DNA from: Melieria omissa
Taxonomy: Eukaryota; Arthropoda; Insecta; Diptera; Ulidiidae
Direction of reading: 5' to 3'
Assembly (NCBI GenBank): GCA_963971225.1
Contig: OZ020267.1
Location: 124,001-188,000 of the forward strand
DNA length: 64,000 nt
Made by a program: the position numbers and the translations under genes. A model generated the notes under the pieces. The model was given only the letters and a program-made list of their open reading frames with translations. It had not been told where the DNA came from and ran no database searches. Below, one piece after another: positions 48,101 through 58,646 of the stretch (position 1 is the first letter of the stretch; each line of letters begins with the position of its first letter).

Positions 48101-51100
48101 TACGTTTTAAGGGTATTATTTTTTCGATAAACCTATAAATTGATATTTTACAAGCATTTTATCGATTTTGCAGTAGGCAGCCATTTAATGTCACTCTTGC
48201 GCATCGATTTGTTCATGATTGCCGAATAGTAATGGAATTATTGATATCATTTGATAAAGCTGCAATCTCTAGCTACATTTTAAGGGATTTTTTATTAAGG
48301 TAACCATACGCGTTTGGATTCTGTAAGCATTTTAGTGGTGAGTGGGTATTTTGTAATAGGCAGTTTTTCAATGTTATCCTTGCGCATCGATATGCTCATT
48401 ATTCCTGAAGGATAATGAAAAGTTAGGGACCAATATATAAAGCTTAAGACTCTAGCTAAATTTTAAGGGGTCAATTATTAATATGCACTTATGCATTTGG
48501 TGTTGACAAGCATTTTAGTGGTTGCGCACAAGTTGCAATTTGGTCAAAGTCACCGTTCCATATCGATTTGCTTTCGCATCTCAAGGGATAGCAGGATGAT
48601 TGATACCATTATGGTAAGCTTAAGAGACTAGCTAAATAATAAGATATAATTTATTCAAATCCGATTATCCGTCAAGATTTAACAGCCATAATTCCGATCA
48701 ATTTTGAACAATTTTTAACTAATCACCATATTGTGGATGCCAACCTTGGCCATTTATTTATGTAATGTTACCGGTGGGATATTTTTGGTATTTACCCCAT
48801 TGTTGAAAGGTGGTAACACTAGCTTAATTTTTACACCATTTTGATTATGATGACCATGCGCATTTAGATTCCACAAGCATTTCATTGGTTATGCAGATGT
48901 ATCATGTGATCGATATCACTTTTCCACAACGATATACTCCTGCATCCTTTTAGATAGCGAGAAGATTGACACCATTTATGAAAGCTGAAGACTCCAGCTA
49001 CGTTTTAAGGGTATTATTTTTTCGATAAACCTATAAATTGATATTTTACAAGCATTTTATCGATTTTGCAGTAGGCAGCCATTTAATGTCACTCTTGCGC
49101 ATCGATTTGTTCATGATTGCCGAATAGTAATGGAATTATTGATATCATTTGATAAAGCTGCAATCTCTAGCTACATTTTAAGGGATTTTTTATTAAGGTA
49201 ACCATACGCGTTTGGATTCTGTAAGCATTTTAGTGGTGAGTGGGTATTTTGTAATAGGCAGTTTTTCAATGTTATCCTTGCGCATCGATATGCTCATTAT
49301 TCCTGAAGGATAATGAAAAGTTAGGGACCAATATATAAAGCTTAAGACTCTAGCTAAATTTTAAGGGGTCAATTATTAATATGCACTTATGCATTTGGTG
49401 TTGACAAGCATTTTAGTGGTTGCGCACAAGTTGCAATTTGGTCAAAGTCACCGTTCCATATCGATTTGCTTTCGCATCTCAAGGGATAGCAGGATGATTG
49501 ATACCATTATGGTAAGCTTAAGAGACTAGCTAAATAATAAGATATAATTTATTCAAATCCGATTATCCGTCAAGATTTAACAGCCATAATTCCGATCAAT
49601 TTTGAACAATTTTTAACTAATCACCATATTGTGGATGCCAACCTTGGCCATTTATTTATGTCATGTTACCGGTGGGATATTTTTGGTATTTACCCCATTG
49701 TTGAAAGGTGGTAACACTAGCTTAATTTTTACACCATTTTGATTATGATGACCATGCGCATTTAGATTCCACAAGCATTTCATTGGTTATGCAGATGTAT
49801 CATGTGATCGATATCACTTTTCCACAACGATATACTCCTGCATCCTTTTAGATAGCGAGAAGATTGACACCATTTATGAAAGCTGAAGACTCCAGCTACG
49901 TTTTAAGGGTATTATTTTTTCGATAAACCTATAAATTGATATTTTACAAGCATTTTATCGATTTTGCAGTAGGCAGCCATTTAATGTCACTCTTGCGCAT
50001 CGATTTGTTCATGATTGCCGAATAGTAATGGAATTATTGATATCATTTGATAAAGCTGCAATCTCTAGCTACATTTTAAGGGATTTTTTATTAAGGTAAC
50101 CATACGCGTTTGGATTCTGTAAGCATTTTAGTGGTGAGTGGGTATTTTGTAATAGGCAGTTTTTCAATGTTATCCTTGCGCATCGATATGCTCATTATTC
50201 CTGAAGGATAATGAAAAGTTAGGGACCAATATATAAAGCTTAAGACTCTAGCTAAATTTTAAGGGGTCAATTATTAATATGCACTTATGCATTTGGTGTT
50301 GACAAGCATTTTAGTGGTTGCGCACAAGTTGCAATTTGGTCAAAGTCACCGTTCCATATCGATTTGCTTTCGCATCTCAAGGGATAGCAGGATGATTGAT
50401 ACCATTATGGTAAGCTTAAGAGACTAGCTAAATAATAAGATATAATTTATTCAAATCCGATTATCCGTCAAGATTTAACAGCCATAATTCCGATCAATTT
50501 TGAACAATTTTTAACTAATCACCATATTGTGGATGCCAACCTTGGCCATTTATTTATGTCATGTTACCGGTGGGATATTTTTGGTATTTACCCCATTGTT
50601 GAAAGGTGGTAACACTAGCTTAATTTTTACACCATTTTGATTATGATGACCATGCGCATTTAGATTCCACAAGCATTTCATTGGTTATGCAGATGTATCA
50701 TGTGATCGATATCACTTTTCCACAACGATATACTCCTGCATCCTTTTAGATAGCGAGAAGATTGACACCATTTATGAAAGCTGAAGACTCCAGCTACGTT
50801 TTAAGGGTATTATTTTTTCGATAAACCTATAAATTGATATTTTACAAGCATTTTATCGATTTTGCAGTAGGCAGCCATTTAATGTCACTCTTGCGCATCG
50901 ATTTGTTCATGATTGCCGAATAGTAATGGAATTATTGATATCATTTGATAAAGCTGCAATCTCTAGCTACATTTTAAGGGATTTTTTATTAAGGTAACCA
51001 TACGCGTTTGGATTCTGTAAGCATTTTAGTGGTGAGTGGGTATTTTGTAATAGGCAGTTTTTCAATGTTATCCTTGCGCATCGATATGCTCATTATTCCT

Positions 51101-53245
51101 GAAGGATAATGAAAAGTTAGGGACCAATATATAAAGCTTAAGACTCTAGCTAAATTTTAAGGGGTCAATTATTAATATGCACTTATGCATTTGGTGTTGA
51201 CAAGCATTTTAGTGGTTGCGCACAAGTTGCAATTTGGTCAAAGTCACCGTTCCATATCGATTTGCTTTCGCATCTCAAGGGATAGCAGGATGATTGATAC
51301 CATTATGGTAAGCTTAAGAGACTAGCTAAATAATAAGATATAATTTATTCAAATCCGATTATCCGTCAAGATTTAACAGCCATAATTCCGATCAATTTTG
51401 AACAATTTTTAACTAATCACCATATTGTGGATGCCAACCTTGGCCATTTATTTATGTCATGTTACCGGTGGGATATTTTTGGTATTTACCCCATTGTTGA
51501 AAGGTGGTAACACTAGCTTAATTTTTACACCATTTTGATTATGATGACCATGCGCATTTAGATTCCACAAGCATTTCATTGGTTATGCAGATGTATCATG
51601 TGATCGATATCACTTTTCCACAACGATATACTCCTGCATCCTTTTAGATAGCGAGAAGATTGACACCATTTATGAAAGCTGAAGACTCCAGCTACGTTTT
51701 AAGGGTATTATTTTTTCGATAAACCTATAAATTGATATTTTACAAGCATTTTATCGATTTTGCAGTAGGCAGCCATTTAATGTCACTCTTGCGCATCGAT
51801 TTGTTCATGATTGCCGAATAGTAATGGAATTATTGATATCATTTGATAAAGCTGCAATCTCTAGCTACATTTTAAGGGATTTTTTATTAAGGTAACCATA
51901 CGCGTTTGGATTCTGTAAGCATTTTAGTGGTGAGTGGGTATTTTGTAATAGGCAGTTTTTCAATGTTATCCTTGCGCATCGATATGCTCATTATTCCTGA
52001 AGGATAATGAAAAGTTAGGGACCAATATATAAAGCTTAAGACTCTAGCTAAATTTTAAGGGGTCAATTATTAATATGCACTTATGCATTTGGTGTTGACA
52101 AGCATTTTAGTGGTTGCGCACAAGTTGCAATTTGGTCAAAGTCACCGTTCCATATCGATTTGCTTTCGCATCTCAAGGGATAGCAGGATGATTGATACCA
52201 TTATGGTAAGCTTAAGAGACTAGCTAAATAATAAGATATAATTTATTCAAATCCGATTATCCGTCAAGATTTAACAGCCATAATTCCGATCAATTTTGAA
52301 CAATTTTTAACTAATCACCATATTGTGGATGCCAACCTTGGCCATTTATTTATGTCATGTTACCGGTGGGATATTTTTGGTATTTACCCCATTGTTGAAA
52401 GGTGGTAACACTAGCTTAATTTTTACACCATTTTGATTATGATGACCATGCGCATTTAGATTCCACAAGCATTTCATTGGTTATGCAGATGTATCATGTG
52501 ATCGATATCACTTTTCCACAACGATATACTCCTGCATCCTTTTAGATAGCGAGAAGATTGACACCATTTATGAAAGCTGAAGACTCCAGCTACGTTTTAA
52601 GGGTATTATTTTTTCGATAAACCTATAAATTGATATTTTACAAGCATTTTATCGATTTTGCAGTAGGCAGCCATTTAATGTCACTCTTGCGCATCGATTT
52701 GTTCATGATTGCCGAATAGTAATGGAATTATTGATATCATTTGATAAAGCTGCAATCTCTAGCTACATTTTAAGGGATTTTTTATTAAGGTAACCATACG
52801 CGTTTGGATTCTGTAAGCATTTTAGTGGTGAGTGGGTATTTTGTAATAGGCAGTTTTTCAATGTTATCCTTGCGCATCGATATGCTCATTATTCCTGAAG
52901 GATAATGAAAAGTTAGGGACCAATATATAAAGCTTAAGACTCTAGCTAAATTTTAAGGGGTCAATTATTAATATGCACTTATGCATTTGGTGTTGACAAG
53001 CATTTTAGTGGTTGCGCACAAGTTGCAATTTGGTCAAAGTCACCGTTCCATATCGATTTGCTTTCGCATCTCAAGGGATAGCAGGATGATTGATACCATT
53101 ATGGTAAGCTTAAGAGACTAGCTAAATAATAAGATATAATTTATTCAAATCCGATTATCCGTCAAGATTTAACAGCCATAATTCCGATCAATTTTGAACA
53201 ATTTTTAACTAATCACCATATTGTGGATGCCAACCTTGGCCATTT
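30126..53245. repeat. Higher-order satellite array: 898-bp unit, 25.7 copies, five ~180-bp monomers per unit
   Basis: Unit starts (aagactccagctacg) fall at 30130 + 898n, for n = 0 to 25. There are 25 full units, and the 26th is cut by the gap at 53246. Within a unit five related monomers are anchored on 'agct' at offsets 8, 181, 364, 540 and 731, giving lengths 173, 183, 176, 191 and 175. They share features such as '(t/a)agct(a/t)', 'caagcattt.at.g' and '(g)cgcatcgat(t/a)tg.t'. Units are nearly identical; the only difference I saw is C/A at one position (A in units 4, 12, 18 and 21). There is no open frame. A higher-order repeat of nucleosome-length monomers is typical of centromeric or heterochromatic satellite. 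I cannot name the family. Confidence 0.98.
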
Positions 53246-53445
53246 NNNNNNNNNNNNNNNNNNNNNNNNNNNNNNNNNNNNNNNNNNNNNNNNNNNNNNN
53301 NNNNNNNNNNNNNNNNNNNNNNNNNNNNNNNNNNNNNNNNNNNNNNNNNNNNNNNNNNNNNNNNNNNNNNNNNNNNNNNNNNNNNNNNNNNNNNNNNNNN
53401 NNNNNNNNNNNNNNNNNNNNNNNNNNNNNNNNNNNNNNNNNNNNN
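53246..53445. other. Assembly gap, 200 N
   Basis: Exactly 200 N replace the sequence inside the 26th satellite unit. The round number suggests a placeholder rather than a measured size. Sequence right of it is not satellite, so the true right end of the array and the array length are unknown. Confidence 0.99.
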
Positions 53446-54432
53446 AAAAAATCAATGAATTGTTCATAAAACTTAAAAAACCGAAACCAAAAATTCATGA
53501 ATTTTTACTCCTTTGCGGACCATTGTACGATATATCGTACAAAATGTATGAAGCTGTAATTCTCAACCAAAATGATTTTTTTTGAAATTTTTTTGTACTT
53601 TATTGCTAAAATGTTCTATAAGAGTTAATATTTTGAAGGAACAAATTGTATCTCAAGAAATGTGGAAATTAACCGGAAAGGGTTAATTAACTATTTTATC
53701 TGATGCCCTGCGAAGAAGTGATGTTAAGGAAGCGCAGTGGGGCGATTACCCAGGGCGTAAAATCTGTAGAGGTACTGCGGACTAGGGTCTTCCATATACT
53801 AATTGATACTCGTGTTTTTCACTGAGGTACTTGTGCGGCTAGCACAGGTACTGCTATATGATATATCATTAGAATAAGACAGTGGTGTAGCCAAAGGGGT
53901 TTGGGTGTCAGAACCCCATGCTCTATAATTATTTCACATTTTAAACCACTATGCATGGTATACACGTGCCTACATTCACCAAAAATTCTTTGTTTAGTCT
54001 TTGCAAAGTCTTTGCACCTTTAAAGACTTAAAAGAAAAAAAAACCTATAATCCTATATAATCCTATATCCTCTGGTGATAGTCCGTTAAAAAAAAACAAA
54101 ACTTTAACAATTTATTTTGCGACTATGAAAAATATTATAAGATTTCTTTTCAAAGGTTTTATTGAACACATACTGAGGTACGTAAAAAAATTTGTGTGAG
54201 TATTCGGTATACAAAACAACAAAAAAACGTGAATAATATCTCCAAAATAATATTTGTTTATATTATTGAAAGCTTCTTTCGAATTTTTTCACTAAGCCGA
54301 AACAATAACTACATTGGATGATTGGCAGATACTGAACATGATTTTTTAAAAGATCACCCGTATCGGTATAAGGAAAGTGAAGGTTAAATCCAATTTCAAG
54401 TAGACTTTGGCGGATCTATGATGAATTGCCGC
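53446..54432. other. Non-coding stretch right of the gap
   Basis: AT-rich, no exon or RNA gene recognised. A perfect 20-bp palindrome, ttgtacgatatatcgtacaa, lies at 53523-53542. Confidence 0.5.
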
Positions 54433-54860
54433 CAAGTTTTGATGGAATCTGCGGTGATCGCAGATTTCAGTTGGCTAGCACGTTGCTCGTTATTTATTTA
54501 TGTCCTGACAATCGTTTTTAAATCACGTGTACCACTCATGAAGTCTGCCATGGGATAAATGTTCATCACTCTAAGCCTGGTATATCAATTGTTTACCAAC
54601 TTTAAGGCAAAACTTAATATTTGCTCTTTGCAAATTAGCATCGAATTTTTGTAGCAGTGACAAAAACATACTTCTTTTACTTCGGACGCAATAACTTCGC
54701 GTACAGTGAACCAAATTTCATGAAATTTCTAATGCACTTAGTCACATATGGGTGGCGCCACCACAAAATGCCTTCTTTAAATAGTTCAGTTTATTTTAAC
54801 AAGCATGTTGGCAAAAAAATGTTAAAACCCCCCTCATGACCAAGTTCTGGCTACGCCCTG
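54433..54860 (-). mobile_element. Decayed mariner-like N-terminal fragment (copy B)
   Basis: The reverse complement shares long blocks with copy A at 10861-11260: 'gtcacatatgggtgg', 'tgcattagaaatttcatgaa', 'ctacaaaaattcga.gctaat', 'ttgcaaagagcaaa', 'cttcatgagtggtacac' and 'ctgaaatc.gcgatc'. The encoded HTH region is broken by stops. The outer end ccagggcgtagccagaact, then 'tggtcatgagggg', parallels the start of copy C near 57785 and so may mark the element boundary. Confidence 0.65.
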
Positions 54861-55095
54861 GGAATAAGGTGTTTGTACATTTAACGAATGAACTATTTTC
54901 AAAGTAGAAAAAACTCATTTGTAAATAAAAATAGTCGGCTTTTGTTCTACTCAAAATTGAGGTTGTTTTGATTAAATGACCGAATACTAAGTCATTTAAA
55001 ACGTACTTTAGCCTTGTTTTCACATATCATTCTTTTTATATTAGTGTCTAGTAAAAAATAAATGTATCAAAGAAAAACTTTTGGTCGGTTGGCTA

Positions 55096-55336
55096 ATAGG
55101 TTGTCCCAAAAAGGTGCATGATTAAATTGTATGGCTTTGGTTTTGTGTAATTGGCTCTGAAATTTGGCAGTTGTCGTCCATGAATGTTTCGATTTTGAAA
55201 AATAGGGCTTCGTCATGGTGAAAAACAGATAATTCCTGAGATAGAGCGAGGGAATTGAGTTAGATAGAAAAAATTTTCACTATTTCAATAAATATGAGTT
55301 TTATTAAATCATGCGATTTTATTGGGACACCCAGTA
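55096..55336. mobile_element. Small inverted-repeat element, Tc1/mariner-like ends
   Basis: The left end taggttgtcccaaaaaggtg, then 'catgatt', and the right end, read inward, tactgggtgtcccaataaaa, then 'tcgcatgatt', are inverted repeats with several mismatches. TA is present at both outer edges. It is about 240 bp with no transposase. Confidence 0.65.
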
Positions 55337-57062
55337 TATTTCGCTTAAAAATATACTATATTTACTTTTAAGAGTTCCAGAAGAATCTACTAGCAGCCAC
55401 GTTTAATTCCAACTTCTCAAGTCCTTGCCGTACAGACGACCGGGCACCCTAATTCATGCTAGTATTTTAAAGATTTGGTTATAAAATATACAATACACAT
55501 ACATACATATATACAAACAATCATAGAAGTACGTATATACCCAGTTGGGGTGAAATTTCGAAACAGACTTAGCCTGATCACACAACAGATCAGACCAAAC
55601 GTTTTTGATTTATAAAGTGAGAGAACGTTTTTTAATCTAGCACACAACAAACGAAACATAAGGAAACACAACTTAACAAAACAAAGCATTTCGTTTTCTT
55701 GTTTCGTTTGGTGTGCGTTGAAATAAAACAAAATTGAATTTACGACTTGTTTTTTAGTGTTGCTCAACATGTTAGAAGCAGATGATGAACTTGCGACAGG
55801 TCGCTCGTGCGGTCATCGGTAAACGCTTTAACGACATGTCTCTCATTTGGTTGCCAATGAAGACTTGAGCGCAGTATTGCCAGATGGATTTCAAGCAATA
55901 CCCATAAAATTAAGTTCATTTCTTCTTAAACTAAAATTTCTCCCCAATTTTATAGTGCACACATAAAATTAATATTTCATGAAAATTGCTCATTCTATTT
56001 GATACATAAAATTAAAAAAGATCCATTAGCCAATATATCTGAACAAGGTGTTGATGTAACAAAATTGCAACCTAAATAAATAAATAAAAAATGTCTGTTC
56101 AATTTTTCCCCCCTAAATATTCCCCTTATGAAATTTATCATAAAATCTCTCCTCAGTCTAAACAAATAAACCCCAAATCTAGGGGGAAATCCCCTAATCT
56201 GGCAACACTGCTTTAGCGATGGGTCTCTCCTGGGCCATTGACGAAATTTAGACACGTATGAAAATGCCATTGATGCTTGCCATACAAATGTCGGTTGCTG
56301 TCATGTTTGACGCGGACTTGTCTTTCAGACACCATTAGGGACGTCTTGTGGACGTGGCCGACTGGGTACATACGATAGTGTCGGGGGTAAACCGGAGAGA
56401 TGGTTGATGGGGTTTTAGCTTTCGATGCTTTCCATCTCTATAAAAAAAAAAAAACATACATGTATGTGTTCATATATAATAAAACACGAGTGAATACATA
56501 TGCACTTCTACAAAAGTATCTTTGCACAGAAACTAGCCTTTATGGCCACTTATGCAGCGTAGCCTCATTGTAGGGTGCCTTGGTTGATTGCCCGAGCCGA
56601 CTTTTTTTGCTGCGAATGCATTTGCGGTTCACTATTGCATACTTGAGGCCTGACAAATTTGGTATTAATTAAAAAAGCAACGTTATGAAACCGACTCTAT
56701 TGAAAATACATGTGTTCGTATCTGTGTTTGTACCTGAAATGCGGTGCCGTTGCATTGAGTGTCTATTGCACATACCTGCGGCGCAGTCCGGCTGTTGTGC
56801 TGCGAATGCACTGCTATGGTCTCGCAATCCTCTTTAAGTCGTATCGTTGACTAAAGCGCATAATTGCGTTAGATGCTTGCAAAATCTACTTCAATCACCA
56901 CCAACAATGCCAATAGCAAAAGCAACTGATATCACCATTTGTTCATCAACAGCCAAACAAAATGGCTGGTTAGAAAATGCTTTAATTAAAAACTAATTGC
57001 GAGCAATTTGCGATGTAATCCAACATATTTTCCAGAGGTTTTTAACGCTATGCATCACTCAC
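55337..57062. other. Non-coding stretch, nothing recognised
   Basis: Short open frames only. Locally G+C-richer patches (about 56560-56830) show no splice-bounded frame. It would be intron if the candidate exon at 57063-57145 is real and its next exon lies to the left. Confidence 0.4.
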
Positions 57063-57145
57063 CAATATGGGATGGTTGCAGTGATGGTGGTCGTGGCAGT
57101 GCTGGTACCATTGCTTGGGGTTTGTTTGTTGGTGGCGTTGCTCAT
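57063..57145 (-). CDS. Candidate first coding exon of an unidentified gene
   Basis: On the minus strand an ATG in good fly context (aaaaaaccATGA) at 57145-57143, preceded in frame by TAG, opens 27 codons, MSNATNKQTPSNGTST then ATTTITATIPY. They run into a strong donor, TATTG|GTGAGTG (GT at 57062-57061). Codons strongly prefer C at the third position (AGC AAC GCC ACC AAC...), unlike the surroundings. Two N-glycosylation sequons and a Thr-rich composition suggest an extracellular N-terminus, for example of a receptor, but this is inference. The exon ends in phase 2 (two bases, TG, carried over). The next exon was not found. A join to Dop1R2 33 kb away is not supported: the better upstream acceptor would create TGA. 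Confidence 0.45.
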
Positions 57146-57639
57146 GGTTTTTTCGTAATATTTCTACAACACTCTGGAGAGCTCAAATTAATTGCGAATC
57201 CGGACAGCTACGGCGGGCTTGGCGATTAAACGTGACAATTGCACGCTGCGAAGTGAATTCGCTATACCATGTACGTAGATGCAGAACAAAAGCGGTGGTG
57301 GATCTTGGAGTGAAATGGTGGCACACATTGACACGACGACGATTGTCAAATTGAATCACAATGTTTTAATGGAGATGATTATTTGAAGACTACACGCCTA
57401 CATGAGCGCCGGTTGTGGCTGTCGCCAACTTTAGAACTATTTATATTTTATGGACGAGAAGCTCAAATCAGTTGGCAACACTGCTTCACAACAGATATTT
57501 TTAATAGCGTTCCTTGTGCTTTGAACAACAATCAAAAGCTAAAATACAATTTAAAGTTTTTAAGTTAAAATTGATTAGTTTTATTTTTCACTCATTGGTT
57601 AATCCTTACCCTATCCGATACGAAATATAATGTACGGCG
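57146..57639. other. No further gene seen
   Basis: Includes the presumed 5' UTR and upstream region of the candidate exon at 57063-57145. The plus-strand frames here overlap it and look like antisense shadows. Confidence 0.4.
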
Positions 57640-58195
57640 CATATCCCAAAAACTTTAAGATGTTGTAGAAATTTCAAGAACACTCATTCAAAACTAGTTG
57701 ACAGCTGGGTACAATCAACCTCATATTTTAATACGATAGAACCAATTTTAGTTACAACAGTGGACGTGTTAGGTAGGTGCAGGGAGGTAGCCAGAACTTT
57801 GTCATGGGCGTTGAGGGGGCTTTAAAACCAATATATTTTACCAATTTAGTATTACGTGCTTTTTAAAGTAAGCTACATTCTTCAAACATGGTATTTTGCA
57901 GTGTTGCCATCTATATGTAATTTAGTAAATTGAAAGTTTAAATTTTTCCCGATTTTAAGCCAAAATTTCATGAATTTTGGCTCATCGAAACTAAGTTATT
58001 ACGTCTGAAGTATGTTTGTGCCATCGGTACAAAAATGAGCATCGAACAATGAGCCAATATCGTTTAAACCTGTTAAAACTTTTACCCAAACGTTTCAATT
58101 AATGAACCGAGTTTATGGTAATGATCGCATGGCCCGTGGCAGAGTTCATGAGTGGCACATGCGATTCAAGAACGATAGACAACTGAAAATAAACT
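57640..58195 (+). mobile_element. Decayed mariner-like element fragment (copy C)
   Basis: 57640-57781 matches the repeat at 9950-10085. From about 57783 the order gtagccagaact, 'aaatttcatgaatttt', 'gagcatcgaac', 'aaacgtttcaattaatgaac', 'ggtaatgatcgcatggcccg', 'ttcatgagtggcacatgcga' parallels copies A and B. The plus-strand frame again recalls the mariner HTH pattern (TFQL..., RVHEWHMRFKND). It ends abruptly next to the piggyBac-like fragment. No catalytic part. Confidence 0.6.
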
Positions 58196-58208
58196 GCCAT
58201 ATAAAGGG

Positions 58209-58634
58209 TCAAAACTCTTTATAGTCAGCTATGCTATGCTTTCGCACTGCTGCATCGATCAATAACCCAATATATGCACGACTTTCGACGTCGTCAGTGA
58301 GGTTCCATTTTGCGTCGAGCTTTCTATTGGCATACAAAATTGTAAAATTCACGATGAGATCTACCACGTTGCTATCAAAAAAGAGAGAGAATGTGTCTGC
58401 AGCAGTTTCAATGTGGCGTCCTGGTGGAAGAACTACCTTGTTGGTCCTTCCTTTTACTATATTGTGGGCTTGAGTTTTGCTTTGTAGATGCGGATATTTG
58501 TTCCATGCTGTACAACCCTTACCTACGTAGGCATAACCATCATTTACAGCCACTTCTTCAAGTTCATGAAAGGCCTGCTCATCCTCAACTTCATACCATT
58601 CTTCCTCTATATCCTCACTATCAGATGATACCAT
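58209..58634 (-). mobile_element. PiggyBac-like transposase N-terminal fragment
   Basis: The minus-strand frame from the ATG at 58634 (MVSSDSEDIEEEWYEVEDEQ) to a TGA at 58209 gives 141 residues. It has the layout of piggyBac/PGBD proteins: an acidic Ser/Asp/Glu-rich N-terminus, then the start of the DDE_Tnp_1_7 domain with 'FFDSNVVDLIVNFTILYANR' and 'ESRAYIGLLIDAAVRK', corresponding to the family pattern 'F.....L..IV..TN.YA' and 'E...F.G.L...G'. The catalytic Asp residues lie further on and are missing, because the frame ends where unrelated (mariner-like) sequence begins. It is therefore a truncated relic without activity. It could also be part of a domesticated PGBD gene whose remaining exons are elsewhere, but no donor is seen. 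Confidence 0.75.
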
Positions 58635-58646
58635 TTCAGATTTCAA

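Noticed and set aside
30126..53245. CRISPR array or rDNA spacer as explanation of the repeats
   Set aside because: The units are contiguous 898-bp tandem copies without spacers, contain no rRNA-like sequence, and the host is an animal genome.
53205..53585. Open frames spanning the N gap
   Set aside because: They exist only because N is read as open; no sequence evidence.
57063..57145. Joining the 57-kb exon to Dop1R2 as its N-terminus
   Set aside because: The best upstream acceptor would create TGA at the junction; other phase-2 acceptors inside the Dop1R2 exon lack a pyrimidine tract, and 33 kb including a satellite lies between.
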